NCBI GenBank assembly: GCA_951799445.1
Contig: OX637288.1
Location: 33,335,288-33,399,287 of the forward strand
Origin: Pseudisothecium myosuroides
Lineage: Eukaryota > Streptophyta > Bryopsida > Hypnales > Lembophyllaceae
Length of the DNA: 64,000 nucleotides
Reading direction: 5' to 3'
A program made the translations under genes and the position numbers. Of the stretch, positions 1-12,082 are shown in pieces. The notes below the pieces were generated by a model. That model was not told the DNA's origin. It worked only from the letters and a program-made list of their open reading frames with translations, and searched no databases. Position 1 is the first letter of the stretch. The number at the start of each line of letters is the position of its first letter.

Positions 1-153
1 TCCAACGGGAATTTCATGGAAATTACCCAGGTTACAATAAAATCTCACTAAAAATTAGACTAGCTTGTTTTATGTTAATAATGCGCTCCGTGAAGTTTCA
101 CGACATTCCGATAGCAGCAAGTACCCGAACCGGCGAGATTCCTCGGGAATTAA

Positions 154-161
154 CCACGTGG
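154..161 (+). promoter_or_regulatory. G-box (CCACGTGG) in LTR A1
   Basis: A perfect CCACGTGG palindrome, the plant bZIP/bHLH G-box. In A2 the same box is at 24097-24104, next to a longer GC palindrome. It lies about 430 bp upstream of the TATA motif at 591. That it regulates the element is inference. Confidence 0.4.
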
Positions 162-590
162 CGGGGTCCCCGCTGCGTTGACCGGCATTCCGGGACCATA
201 CGGTGGCGAAACGAAGTCAACCAAAAGTCTTTCCCGACTCTCTCGCACCTACTGGAGACTCTAGGCTATTCACATTTCTCAAAATAGGAGACCCCCAAGA
301 TCTAGGATTTTACCACGATTTGGTTTTTAAACTAAATTAGCCTACGATGGATTTTTGGCCTCGGTATGGAGGGTACGGGGATTTAAGACTAAGCACGGCG
401 ATCTGGATCCAACGGCGCAATCCGTTTGGCGATTGGAGCTAATCTCCAAAAGTTAGGATGTTGGTCCAACATAGATGGTAGAAGTAGAAATTTAGGATGT
501 AGGATGAAAATCTTTGAGGATGAGGATGAAAATCCCCGTTGATAAGGTTACCTTAGAGCTTTAGAGAGAGGGGTGAGCCCTTGGGAAACC

Positions 591-598
591 TATATAAG
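591..598 (+). promoter_or_regulatory. TATA-box-like motif of LTR family A
   Basis: TATATAAG followed by GGGCCCC and a CT-rich stretch. It is conserved in A2 (23661-23669, reverse strand) and A3 (52451-52460, reverse strand). It is a plausible core promoter of the A LTR and would make the GAGCTCACA end the 3' end on the antisense strand, so that A1 is transcribed rightward. Confidence 0.5.
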
Positions 599-1054
599 GG
601 CCCCATTTCTCTCTCTAGAACACCTCCAATTCTTGTTTTGGGTCCGTGGGTCCAAGTTATTTTGGATATTTTGGCGTTTGAAGCCAAAAACCTCTACGGT
701 GTTTTCGGAGCACTTTTGGCTCCACTGTTGCTTATTTTCAAGCTTTGAAGGTCCTTGGGGGTCCTTCTACCTTGCTTTGTGTATTCTTTTGTGAAGTTGT
801 TGGCATCTTGTTGTAAGTGGAGAGCCTCTCTCTCCCTCTTGTACGTGTTGTGATCTAACTTGTGAAGTTTAAGAGTCTTTTTTGTATCTTGCACTAATCC
901 TAAAGTCACCCCCCACCATACCTTGGCGATGCCGCTTTGGGGGGCCTTTAGCGTGTGAGCTTTGTGTTGCCACATGGTCTAACTTATTTGTTTATCTTTG
1001 TGTTTCGTTACACCCTCTTCTAATATTTTCCTTGTTGAGTGGACCCCCCTCCGG

Positions 1055-1583
1055 GACGGCAAAGCTTTGAACCTCCTTTGTGCATGTTTTCTAAAGTTAT
1101 CCCAAACCCTCTTCTAATCTTCTCCTTGTTGAGTGGATCCCCCTCCGGGACGGCGAAGCTTTGACCATGTGTGTGTGTTTTCTTTAAAGGTTTAGTTTTC
1201 CCTCTTCTAAAGTCTCTCTCCTTGTGTGGACCCCCCTTGGAAACGGCGAAGCTTTGAACTAGTGACAAGTTGAAGTCCTAAAACGTGTGTTAAAAGTGTA
1301 GACGGCGGAGCTTTGAACCCCCGGGGTGTCAAGAAGTCCTAAAGTTGGTGTTAAAACCAACTTAACGGCGAAGCTTTGCACTTTCCCCGTGTTTAGTTCC
1401 AAAGTCTAGTTTCCAAGACCTTTGTGGAAACCTCCAGAGTTTAGCTTCCAAGATATTAGAGTCTAGCATGAAGTAGGAAGTGGTGGGCCAAGTTTAGCTG
1501 CCTAGCCCTTGTATACGTGATCTGTTAAGCCGAGTGTCTTGCTTCACAAATTCGGGCCTAATCCCCGGACGGCGAAGCCTTGA
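1055..1583 (+). repeat. Six dispersed 16-bp boxes (GACGGCGAAGCTTTGA) in LTR A1
   Basis: Near-identical boxes with core ACGGCRRAGCYTTG start at 1055, 1149, 1242, 1301, 1363 and 1568. The first three follow a GTGGACCCCCC-type sequence. The sequence between the later boxes differs, so they are not one simple tandem array. The same set occurs in A2 (about 22870-23195), A3 (about 51665-51995) and A4 (about 33620-33860). Conservation of the box against diverged spacers suggests protein binding or another regulatory role. Confidence 0.7.
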
Positions 1584-1682
1584 CTCTAGCACTAATTTTT
1601 TCCAAAATTCCAATTTTTATTTGCTAAGTGGGTTCCCCTGAGAGAACCCGTTGAGGTGATTAAAAATTTGGTGGTGCCAGCG

Positions 1683-1850
1683 GACCAGCCAGCCCAGCAG
1701 CAGTAACGGGGAGCTAGCCGGCAGAACCGGGAGCCCATCGGCAATAACGGGAGCCCAGCCGGCAGTACTGGGAAGCCCAGCGGCAGTAACGGAGAGCCCA
1801 GCCACGGCCAGTACAAGGCCGGTACCCGAGGCCGGTACACTGCCTGTCCA
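1683..1850 (+). repeat. GC-rich degenerate minisatellite in LTR A1
   Basis: A run of imperfect units of about 20 bp built on AGCCCAGCCGGCAGTAACGG. In A2 and A3 the corresponding place holds different repeats (GCTGGTCCTGATGTTGCTG-type units near 22420-22520 and 51230-51370). This part of the LTR is therefore hypervariable between copies. Confidence 0.6.
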
Positions 1851-3507
1851 GCGCCCACCTTGGGCCGGTTTTGTGATTTGGTAGACTGGATCATGACTCA
1901 CATACATCATGGCTGATTTCAGACCCAAAACGGGATGATGCCCTGCGGGGCCCCAACTTTGGTTTTTTGTTTGAAAAAACTCTCCACTAATCAGGACCTA
2001 GTTTAGAAAATTAGTTATAAATCTAGTTAGGAAATCAGTGATAGATTTATTTTAGGAAATTAGTTATAAATCTAGTTTAGGAAATCAGTGATAGAGCTAG
2101 TTAGAAAACCAGTTAAACCCAGTGGGGATCCAAGGCCAAAATTCCAAAACTTCCAAGTTGTAACTAAAGAACAAAGGGAGGGGAAGGAAGAGAGTCAACA
2201 CCTAACATCACTCCTACACACATAATTGTATCCTCCACGTCACACCTGCACGCACACTTGAAACCTCCATTCTAACCAACCAAATACACACATGAGCAAT
2301 GGAGGGAGATTAGAAAGAAGGAGATGAAGTAGAGAACAAAAAGGAGAGAGACGATAAATAGTGACCTAGGTCTAAGCCTAGGTAGACTTAGGGAGGGAAA
2401 TCTTGAGAATTTGTGGTGACCGTTGGGAGGAGGATTAGGATGACACAAAGGCAAATTGTGTAAGAGGATAGTTGGCCTCTTAAACACCTCCTTGGAGTTT
2501 GAAACCGTAGTGTAAGACTCATAATGGCTTAGGTGGAATAGTGCTAGAGTAGAAGAAAGAGGAAGAAAGAAAAGAAAGGGAAAGAGGAAAGAAGGAGTTT
2601 AGATCATCCAAAAATTGTAATAACTTCTAAATAAGCGGTGAACTTGGAGAAAATTCAAAACAAAACCAAAAGACCACCATGGAGCGTGAGGACGTATACG
2701 TGGACGTGGACGAAGTTATTTCCAACACCAATAGTGAAGAGGTGAGAGTTTTATTTAATCTTTGATGTTTTTCCCTAATTAGCATTTATTTTTCTAATCA
2801 GCCCTTAGAGCGTGATTAGCACCCAAGATTAGTGCAAATCAGAAGTTTAGATTCAAAAAGTTATAGATTAGTGATAGAGGTTTCCAAAAACATATTACAC
2901 TTAAGATTTGACCGTAAAGTGACCGCGTTAGGCTAAGTTAAGTGGTAGGGGGTAGAACGGAGGAATTTTGAATAAAATTTCATCCAAAAAGAACCATGGA
3001 CGGAACTTAGGAATGTAGGGTAGAAAGAGGATTTAGATTAAAATTAGGGATTAATTAGCAATTAGAATTAGAGTCAAATTACATTTTTATTTTTAAAAAG
3101 TTAAACCTCAAGTCAAATCTTAGGATAGGTTCATGTAAGAGTTTAGGGTTGCTTAGGGAGTCAAAAGTAGAGGTCAACAGTAGAATTGAAAATCAACTTA
3201 GGAAGTAGATTTTTGAGTTAGGAATAGCGTAGAAATTTAGAAGTAAAACTTGGAGTAACATTTAGAGTTCATCTAGGATTAAAACGATAGGGTTAAATTT
3301 GGGAGTTGAAAGTCAAAAGTCAAAAGTCAAAAGTTAAGATTAAATTTAAAGGTTAAACTTTAGAATAAATTGGGGAGTAAAAAGTTAGAGTGAAAAGCTA
3401 AAAGTAGAAGTTAAAAGTTAGAGGTAGAAGTTAAAGTTAGAGTTAGTTGTTGGAAGTAGAAAAAAATCTAGAGTCAAAGTGAAAACGCAGAGTTAAATCA
3501 TAGAGTT

Positions 3508-3720
3508 AATTTAGGAGTAAAAACTTAGAGTTAAAAGTTAAAACATAGAGTAAAAATTCAAGGATAGAGTTTAAAGTTAATTTAGGAGTAAAAACTTAGA
3601 GTTAAAAGTTAAAACATAGAGTAAAAATTCAAGGGTAGAGTTTAAAGTTAATTTAGGAGTAAAAATTTAGAGTTAAAAGTTAAAACATAGAGTTAAAACT
3701 CAAGGGTAAATCTTAGAGTT
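3508..3720 (+). repeat. Three 71-bp tandem repeats in LTR A1
   Basis: Units at 3508-3578, 3579-3649 and 3650-3720, each starting AATTTAGGAGTAAAAA, nearly identical. They sit in a longer AT-rich tract (about 3100-3800) made of short degenerate GTTAAAAGTTAGAG-type repeats. The same tract appears in reverse in A2 (about 20450-21250) and A3 (about 49280-50120). No coding frame is open across it. Confidence 0.75.
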
Positions 3721-4241
3721 AATTTAGGAATAGAAACCTAGAGTCAAAAGTCAAAACATAGAGCAAAAGTCGGTAGTTAATATTTAGAATCAAGTTAAAG
3801 AAGTAAATCTAGGGTTACATTCCGAAGTTGGGACTTTAGGGGTAGCTTTTGGAAGTAGAACTTCTAGGTGGAGTTCTAAAAACCCAAGATAGCCTTGGAG
3901 GTTCATGGGAGGAACATAGGGGTTCCCCTTCTTTACGTAGTTAGGGACGTTAGAAATGACGCCAACTACCCAGTCGACCCTCGACATAGGATAGATAGTT
4001 AGGGAATTAGAATTTTACCATTACCCCTGAGCATTGCAATTACCTTGTGAGTTACTACATGCATTCTAATTATTCGCTGCCATCCACGACACTTAGGAAA
4101 CGTTAGCAAAAAAGATCCATTGCTTGGAAGGCACAGTGGACCGCGCTCACATCACCCCCATATATTAAAAATTGTGGATAAAGGTATAGAACCTGGTTGG
4201 TGTTCGCTTTATTACCAAGGGTGGGTAATCTTGCGCCTACA

Positions 4242-6132
4242 ACGTGCCGACAATTGCATGATATTGGATGAGATCGCCAGGAAGTGGAAGAAGGAGCACT
4301 GGGAAGTTTGTGGGTGGTACATTGACTGCCCTCTGAACAATCCTCCTCCCTTCGAGATCGATTTAAGGAACAAGGTGCAACCAGATTTATCCGGGTTGAA
4401 GACGGTTCATGAGACAGCGCCACCGGAGGGTCCTGCAAAAAAGATAAGGGGCTCAAAGAGGAAGGCCGAAGAAGAAGCAAAGAAGAAGGCAACCTTCGAT
4501 GCGGCGGCCACTCAGGAGAGTGATGCAGTGGCCCTTGTTAGTGCCAGGAAAGCTATTGGACCATCAGAGCGTCCATTGCCGGACGTGGATACGGACATGG
4601 AAGTGCTGGATGTGGTTCACCCCCCTCCTCCGTAGCCTAGTCCAGGTGGTGCTCAGAATCCTCATTTGCCTGCTCTTCATGCGCTATCGAGCCCGTTGTC
4701 ATTTGATATGCAGAAGCTGAAGAACATAGTCACCACAAGCAAAGGAGCCTTATCATCAGCATCTTTTCTTCAATCCTTAGTCTGTGTTCAAAATTCCAGC
4801 CTGTTCCAGATTATGGAGGCTCTTCCGGACATGCACACTTGCCTCGACACTGTCAACAAGTTTGTTCTCAAGGTTTGTCTCTTCAATCACCAGTTCCCCT
4901 TATGCATTGTCCGTTATTTGCCTGTCTAAGTTATGGGTTGTTGCTGTTATGATGCCTTGACATTCCACGGTTTAGAGCCATTGCCGATGTCGGCACTTGG
5001 GGATTCTTCGTCAGTGTCTACATTGTATTGTTGGGATAGTCATTTCGTTTTTTGAGCAAATTGGATTCTCAATGCGTTTGTGTTATGCCTTTCTCACATA
5101 ATCAATTCCATCCTTTTTAATGTCCAGGTCAAGAAAGAAGACGGTGCCAAGGCTTTGAATAAGGCTTGTCCGCATAGTGGCTTTGACTTGATTCTTGGCG
5201 ATCTTAAAGATGGCCTCTGGGTTCCTTCCATTTCAGTGAACCCTGGAGATGTCCCGGCCTAGAATGAGTACTCTGAACAGTAGACTGAAAGTGTTTTTGA
5301 GTTTGCAGAACATTTTCTTCACGGGGTGGGTGCGATTCTATTGTTTGTCCCAGATGTTCCACGGATCCGGACAGATGTGCTGTCGTATGCAAACGGCTAC
5401 AGCTTCATTCTACATCGAGAGTGGTGGGGAATTAATGACCTACCTTCTGGTTCGTATTACAACTTAAAAAATAAGGTTAGTACTGTTTTGAATCAATTTT
5501 TCGAATCATTGGATTCGAGTCACTGGATTGTAATTTACATTCTGCCTGGCCTAATTGAATTTTGCCGCAATCTTCATTTACAGAGCAGAGGATTCTGGAT
5601 TCAACTCTTCATACACCGCGCCATGGATGCTAGCAAATTCACGATAACGGCCAATGAATCACTTGCGGAGTTTGGTATGGGAGTTGCTCAATCTGATGTG
5701 TTATTTAATTTCACTTTCGCGGCCTGTCAATCCATGAATGGATCTGTTCCGTGGAGATGCGCCCGTGAGAAGGATCCTATTTTCCTTCAAATGCTGATCG
5801 AGGCTTTTACCAAGTCGGGGTCCATCATCCTCGATGCATTTGCTTCTCTCGGTGAGTACTGCTTTCTCTCGTGATGAACTTTTCTTTCGTTCTCCTTGGT
5901 CATGTCCTAAACTAAATTCTTTCATCTACTTCCAGGTAATTCTATTCGAGCTTGCAGAGGTATTGGACGACACATTGCGGCCCTCAAAGACGACGTCATC
6001 ATCTTCAGGGCTAAGTTGCAATAGTTCCACCAGGTCGAAGCTCCAGCTCGAATTGAACTTCCCGCTGCCGACAATCCACCAAAGATTGCACTCGACGTCC
6101 CTATTCGGCAGATCACTAAGAAGAACAGATTC
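4242..6132 (+). pseudogene. Decayed spliced gene fragment, possibly a class-beta amino-methyltransferase
   Basis: A rightward gene interrupted on the left by LTR A1. Visible exons are about 4242-4874, 5128-5475, 5584-5851 and 5936-6024, joined by GT/AG introns with the frame kept. In-frame stops at about 4633, 5260, 5276 and 6022 mark it as dead. After a Lys/Glu-rich stretch, exon 2 holds FDLILGD at the place where a methyltransferase DPPY motif would be. Exon 3 ends with GSIILDAFASLG and exon 4 begins NSIRACRGIGRH, resembling the D-x-F-x-G-x-G AdoMet loop and the following helix. DPPY-like before FxGxG is the class-beta order. This assignment is inference from motif order only; DPPY itself is lost. 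The right end fuses to a B LTR at 6133. Confidence 0.45.
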
Positions 6133-6310
6133 ATACTAAGGGGTAGTTTCATCTGCTGATTTTCCTTGAGAGTCTTCTGAGTGAGATAGCCATTCCTAGG
6201 TTGGGTGAGTTCTTAGGGTTGAAGTATGAATGCTAGCCGACGTTTGATGAGGTCTTGCTGTTACCGGAAGATAGGAACTGGAAAGTAGTTGGGATCCTTT
6301 AGTTAGTTGG

Positions 6311-9300
6311 TGTTGCAGTCGTGTCGTAACACAGCAAAGCACAAATCCCCCTTGTCGCAGCACAGAGTAAGTGAATTCCCTGTTATACTCCCAAAAACCA
6401 CTCTAAAGCATAACAAAATGGCTGTAAAGATCGAACCCACGAGATTCTGTGAAGTGTCTAGCTCTATTCCCAACTTAAACTCCATTCAGTCTCCAATTTC
6501 TACTTTCCGGTCCTAGATCTAAAACCGGAAACAACAACACACCGAAAACAACGGCCAGACCTCTCTCTATCTCTTCCGGCCATTCAAACTATTTGGTCCT
6601 GTAAAACTTCCACAACCCAGGATCCTACAACTTCTGATCCTGGAACTCCTCTGGACCGATCCGATCCGGTCCTCTCACACGTACTCTCACTTCAATCCGG
6701 TTTAGTTTTGCCTCTGTTTCACCATCAGAGGGTTCGCCGCTTGCTTTTGAGAGTGGCAGGCCCGCCACTCCTTCCGTAACTTATAGTGGCTGAAGACCCA
6801 CTTCTCTAATCCACTAATTCCTACACTAGCTCGGATCCGGTTTGATCTCTCACAGCCACCCGGATAGCGATCCGGTTTGCAGGTCACACAAAGACCCCCC
6901 GTACGATCCTCTCATACTACAACGACCTTGATGCCAAGTTCCCTCCGTGCAAAGTTAGGTGGTTACAAGTGAATCCGTCCGTTCCAACATCAACTAAAGT
7001 TCCTCCGTTTACCAACTAGGGTAGCGAGACCTCACGGGAGATCGGACACTCAATCGGATTTCCTATCCAGGAGCACTAGCGCGACTAAGGACTCCTTCCC
7101 TATCTGCCTAGCCTAACAACGGCTTTCTCGCCCGGAATCCTGAACTGTAGAGGTGCTGAGGAACTGAAATCCACTCCCAACACTTAGAATACCCACTCAC
7201 ATGCACATAAAAGCAAAACAAGGTAACCAAGGGGAGAAATCTCTCTAGAATCTGCATACATTTTCCTAACTCCTCACCAAACAGCCCTGCCACGCGCGGG
7301 AGAGACGTACAACAAGAAATCAATAGAAAACGTACAAAAACTCAAGGGAAAAGACTCCCAGTCTCCTTCGCAAAGACTGACTAATATACATTTTAAAACT
7401 CAAAGTCAACAAAAAGGGCCCCAGAAAGTCCGCGCGGAACTTTCGGTCCCTGCCGAGCCGATCAGACCGGAGAACATCCGATCCTAACCAGACAGACCGG
7501 GTCAAATCCAGTCCGGTCCATCCTAACAAATATTTACAAAACTAATTCCTATCTACTATATCACAACCGGATCTACTCCCTGATCCGTTTGTTGGTCCAT
7601 AACTTGGTCCACACCTTGGTCCACGCTCTGATCTAGACCTTGATCCGCACCCTGATCCGGGGTCAGATCCATACTTTGATCTTGTCCCTGGTTCAGTGTG
7701 GGACTCCTGGGTGTTTCCGCTCCAAGTTGTTCGAAGACGTCCGTCAGATTTCGGTTCCGCTCCCCGGTTTCACGATCTGGGAGATCCGGTGACAAATCTA
7801 AGTTGATGGTGTTGGCGAGCTTCCTCCCACTCTTCTTTGACTGGGGAGTCTGATCCTTTCCTTCTGTCTGAATGCCCACGTTCGGAAAAGACCCGTGCAT
7901 CGAAAGGTCGGACAGATGGAACGACCGTGACAACGTCACTCCGTTCAGCTTTCGACTGCTCTCCTCCATCCGGTTTGCTGCTTCTCGTGTTTCCACCATC
8001 ACCAATTCTACCTTCTCGGAGTAGTCCGTCAAGATCCGGACCAACCTGGTTCTGGATATCTTCTTATCCTTGAGTACTCCCTCGTCAAACAGCTTTGACT
8101 TGGTGACGGCCTCTCCGGTTGCCCCAAAAGTGGCCTTCACGTCCTCAACTACTTTTCGGGTAGCCTCTACCATCTCACGTGTGGTGGCCATGTCCTCCTT
8201 GAGGAGCAACAGTTCCGTCTTCAACGACTCATTCTCCTCTTGGAGTCGTCGATTCTCCGCTTCTTGTTTCCGGATCTCATCCGGGCTGGAGATGTAGTCT
8301 GCAACCACGGCCGCGAGGTTGCTATCCGCTGGTGCGCCCACCAGTTCACTGATCTTGTTCAGAACCAACTTCTTCACCGCCCAGTCTGCTCGCACATCGC
8401 TCAAGATGTTGATTTGCTGGTTGAACGGATCCGTCGGATCCAATCCGGAAGGACCCGGTTCTTCATAAACCGGTTTCTTCCCAGGGTTGGAGGTCTCATC
8501 CGGAGGGGTTGGGGTTCGTCTCCGGTGAGGAGGCGTCGTCTTCTGCCGCTTGTGCTGCGGCCGGTGTTGCTCCTCTTCTTCTTCTTTTTCTTCATCGGAA
8601 CCGGATACTTCCTCCTGCTCTTCCTCCGATTCCGATTCTCCATACTTCAGGAGTGTCTCCTGAGTCTTCCACTCCTTCTCCTCCGTATCCGTGAGGAGCT
8701 GGTTATGCTTGTAAAGATGGAAGATGTAGGGACTCAGCGGTGTCAGCTTACTTCCTCCAATCTTTGGAACCAGACGGCTGACCAGATCGGAAAAGATCCT
8801 GGCCCAGTCCACTTTCCATTCCCCGCTCAGGGCTCCGAAAATCAGGTTCCCGATGGCTATCGTCACCCTCGTCGGCTTCTCCGGGTGGATGATCGGAACC
8901 AAGAACTACAAAAGATTGTAATGCCGGTCGTCCAAACAATCCGCGACCGCATGCCCATCCTTCGAGTCCACCGTGCTCTGGAACAACCCCGAGTGTATCC
9001 TTCCTTCGAGGTGGCCATCCCTCGACCTCCTAACCGGAAATTGTACACGAACCTCCACATCTCTTCTGTCCAACTGCCCGGAATTCCGCGGATGGTCTTA
9101 TCGAGTTGATTCGAGAGTTTTCCCAACAGCTCTCGAATCATCCGTTCCTCCCTAAATCCCTAGGGTTTGTCTATCAGTCCCCCGCAACCCATCTTGGCAA
9201 GATCCTCCATGAGGTTGTCCTTTTCCTTCTCTTCTGCTGGAATAATCGGATACAATTTTCGGAGTTTAACTTCTATTGCGGAGGAACTAGATGGTCCTGC

Positions 9301-9835
9301 TCTACTCTTGCGGAGCTGAGGCATGGACACGAGCTGTGCTAACCGGATTCTGACTGAGGCTACCTTTCTCTCTCCTAGCCGCACGTCTCGTTTCTCACCT
9401 TCGCTCTTCCGATCTCAACCGGAATACCTCTAAACCTGCAACACACACTAAAGCGCTGCGCGCTCTAACACACTAACACGCACACACAAACTCACACAAC
9501 AAGAAAGCAAAGCGCTAAGAGGGAAACTAAGTACAAGCTGGAGAGCGATTTCCGCAAACAAAGTTTGAAAAAGAGTGGCAACTGGATTGGTCAGCCTATT
9601 TATAGTCTGATCTGTCATCATGACCAAATCCGTTCCTGACCTAATCCGTTCCAACTTAGATCCGCTCCAACTCTAATCCGGTTTAGATTCAGATTGAATC
9701 CGGATTGTCACCTCTTCCGTTCCATAGTTAATTTCTGGTTTTCCGTTACCTCTTGCTCAATTCCGGATACCAGATCACGGTTTTCGTTCCATGATTTGGA
9801 TAACTTACAAAAAACCAAAAATTCACACTGCGACA
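6311..9835 (-). mobile_element. LTR of family C, reverse orientation (copy C1), with a 42-bp B-type extension
   Basis: Flanked by the 5-bp TSD GTTGG (6306-6310 and 9836-9840). The uninterrupted target is seen at about 32836. It starts TG and ends CA. C sequence proper is 6353-9835. Bases 6311-6352 are an extra piece at its 3' end, matching in reverse complement the B LTR end at 17810-17844 and finishing with a different TGCAACA. Because the TSD lies outside the 42 bp, the extension was part of the inserted DNA. It carries a broken copy of the LTR open frame. Confidence 0.85.
7556..9324 (-). pseudogene. LTR-encoded protein of family C (copy C1), broken by one stop and one frameshift
   Basis: Function unknown. 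The start ATG at 9324 gives MPQLRKSRAG, as in the other C copies. A TAG replaces a conserved Trp codon near 9162 (after IDKP), and one base is lost near 9005 (after EGYTRG). From 8902 to 7556 a clean 448-codon frame remains, the longest piece of this protein from family C. It contains a conserved block with IFGALSGEWKVDW and YIFHLYKHN, an acidic region near 8590, a long coiled coil (about 8290-8130), KSKLFDEG, and a tail of DQG-DQ repeats before the stop. It is homologous to the B-family LTR protein. Confidence 0.75.
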
Positions 9836-10692
9836 GTTGGTACTAGCTTTGCTCTGGAAACTATGTTTTGGCAGAGTCTGTCGTTGTAGTAAGTGGGATA
9901 GTAGGGGTTTCTTGAGTGACCTTCTTGTCTGGAGTAACTTCCCGGATCAGTTGTGAGGAAATACTTGCCTTCCGGTTTTCTTTGTTTTCTTTGTTATTTC
10001 TCTTTTAGTGGAACTTTAGCCACTTTAAACCAGTGGAGGGTAGGATCTACGTGTCCTTCCTTAAGTCCAAGAGCGAAACCCTCTGATGTAGAGGTTAAAC
10101 TATACCCTTGTTCGCATTGCTTGCTAGATTCGGATCCGGGAAAGGTACAGGATCAAGACACTCTTTCCGTTTCCATATTTAGCTAAGCGGGATACTAAGT
10201 TACTGATACCATTGTGAAGGAATGCAGACCTGGTTCTTGTTGATTGGTAATATGTTTGAGAGCTAGGTTGATATAGGAGAAAGTTAAACGAATACAGATC
10301 GGGAAGTCTAGTTCTACATTTTATTCCCGGATTTTGTTTGTCTTTGGTTTTGTGTTCCGGATCCTGTTCCGGGTATTTTGAGGATACTACTAGTTGAAAT
10401 CCTGTGGAAACGATACACGAGTCATCTTAGGTGTTTTTGCACTAGATTAACACTTAAAGGGGTGTCGCAATGCGAATTTTTGTTTTTTTGTAAGTTATCT
10501 AAATCTTGGAACGGAAACCGAGATCTGGTATCCGGAATTGAGTAAGAGATAACGGAAAACTGGAAATTAGCTACAGAACGGAATAGGTGACAATCCGGAT
10601 TTGATCTGAATTTAAACCGGATTAGAGTTGGAGCGGATCTGAGTTGGAACGGATTGGGTCAAGAACGGATTTTTTCATGATGGCAGATCAGA

Positions 10693-10702
10693 CTATAAAT
10701 AG
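10693..10702 (+). promoter_or_regulatory. TATA box of LTR family C
   Basis: The sequence CAGACTATAAATAGGCTGACC-like is conserved in every C copy: here, at about 36870 in C4, and on the reverse strand at about 9598, 32368 and 40755. It lies about 230 bp from the LTR start and about 270 bp before the ATG of the LTR open frame. That spacing puts the frame in the transcript leader rather than in U3. Confidence 0.65.
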
Positions 10703-12082
10703 GCTGACCAATCCAGTTGCCACTCTTTTTCAAACTTCTTTTGCGAAAATCGCTCTCCAACGCGTACTTAGCTTTCCTCCCCAACGCTTTGCTCCCTTGT
10801 TTTGTGAGTTTGTGTGTGTGTTAGAGCGCGCAGCGCTTTAGTATTGTGTTGCAGGTTTAGAGGTATTCCGGTTGAGATCGGAAGAGCGAAGGTGAGAAAC
10901 GAGACGTGCGGCTAGGAGAGAGAAAGGTAGCCTCAGTCAGAATCCGGTTAGCACAGCTCGTGTCCATGCCTTAGCTCCGCAAGAGTAGAGCAGGACCGTC
11001 CAGTTCCTCCGCAGTAGAAGTTAAACTCCGGAAGGTGTGTCCGATTATTCCAGCAGAAGAGAAGGAAAAGGACAACCTCATAGAGGATCTTGCCAAGATG
11101 GGTTGCGGAGGACTGATCGATAAACCCTGGGGGTTTAGGGAGGAACGGATAATTCGAGAGCTGTTGGGGAAACTCTCGAATCAGTTCGACAAGACCATCT
11201 GCGGAATTTTGGGCAGTTGGACGGAAGAGATGTGGAGGTCCGTGTACGATTTCCGGTCAGGAGGTCGAGGGATGGCCACCTCGAAGGAGGGATATACTTG
11301 GGGGAAGTTCCGGAGCACGGTGGACTCGAAGGATGGGCATGCGGTCGCAGATTGTTTGGACGACCGGCATCGAAATCTTTTGCAGTTCTTGGTTCCGATC
11401 ATCCACCCGGAGAAGCCGACAAGGGTGACAATTGCCATCGGGAACCTGATTTTTGGGGCCCTAAGCAAGGAACGGAAAGTGGACTGGGCCAGGATCTTTT
11501 CTGATCTAGTCAACCGTCTGGTTCCAAAGATCGGAGGAAGTAGGCCGACTCGGTTGAGTCCCTACATCTTCCATCTTTACAAGCATAACCAACTCCTCAC
11601 GGATACGGAGGAGAAGGAGTGGAAGACTCAGGAGTCATTCCTGAAGTATGGGGAATCGGAATTGGAGGAAGAGCAGGAAGAAATATCCGGTTCCGATGAA
11701 GAAGAAGAAGAAGAGGAGGAGCAACACCGGCCGCAGCACAAGCGGCAGAAGACGACGCCTCCTCACCGGAAAGGAACCTCAACCCCTCCGGGTGAAACAT
11801 CGAACCCTGGGAAGAAACCGGTTTTTGAAGAACCGGGTCCTTCCGGATCGGATCCGATGGATCCGTTCAACCAGCTGATCAACATCTTGAGCAATGTGCG
11901 AGCAGACTGGGCGGTGAAGAAGCTGGTTCTAACCAGATCAGTGAGCTGGTGGGAGCACCAGCGTATAGCAACCTAGCAGGAGTGGTTGCAGAGTACATCT
12001 CCAGCCCGGATGAGATTCGGAAGCAGGAAGCGGAGATACGACAACTCCAAGAGGAGAATGAGTCGTTGAAGACAGAACTTTT

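Larger units (their letters stand above)
1..4241 (+). mobile_element. Solo-LTR-like copy A1 of LTR family A, cut by the window edge
   Basis: This is the same sequence as 20062-24257 read in reverse complement and also matches 48893-53748. About 0.7 kb of its left end lies outside the window. Its right end is GCCTACA at 4241, the same terminus as the other A copies, and it interrupts the decayed gene that resumes at 4242. The first five bases after it are ACGTG, the expected TSD, but the left copy is not visible. It holds no long open frame, only a TATA motif, repeated 16-bp boxes and several tandem repeats described separately. It could be a solo LTR or one LTR of an element extending left of the window. 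Confidence 0.85.

Noticed and set aside
8240..9109. Forward open frame of 289 codons
   Set aside because: Antisense shadow of the C1 LTR gene, caused by the biased codon use of that frame. The same shadow recurs at 35936-36631 in C3.
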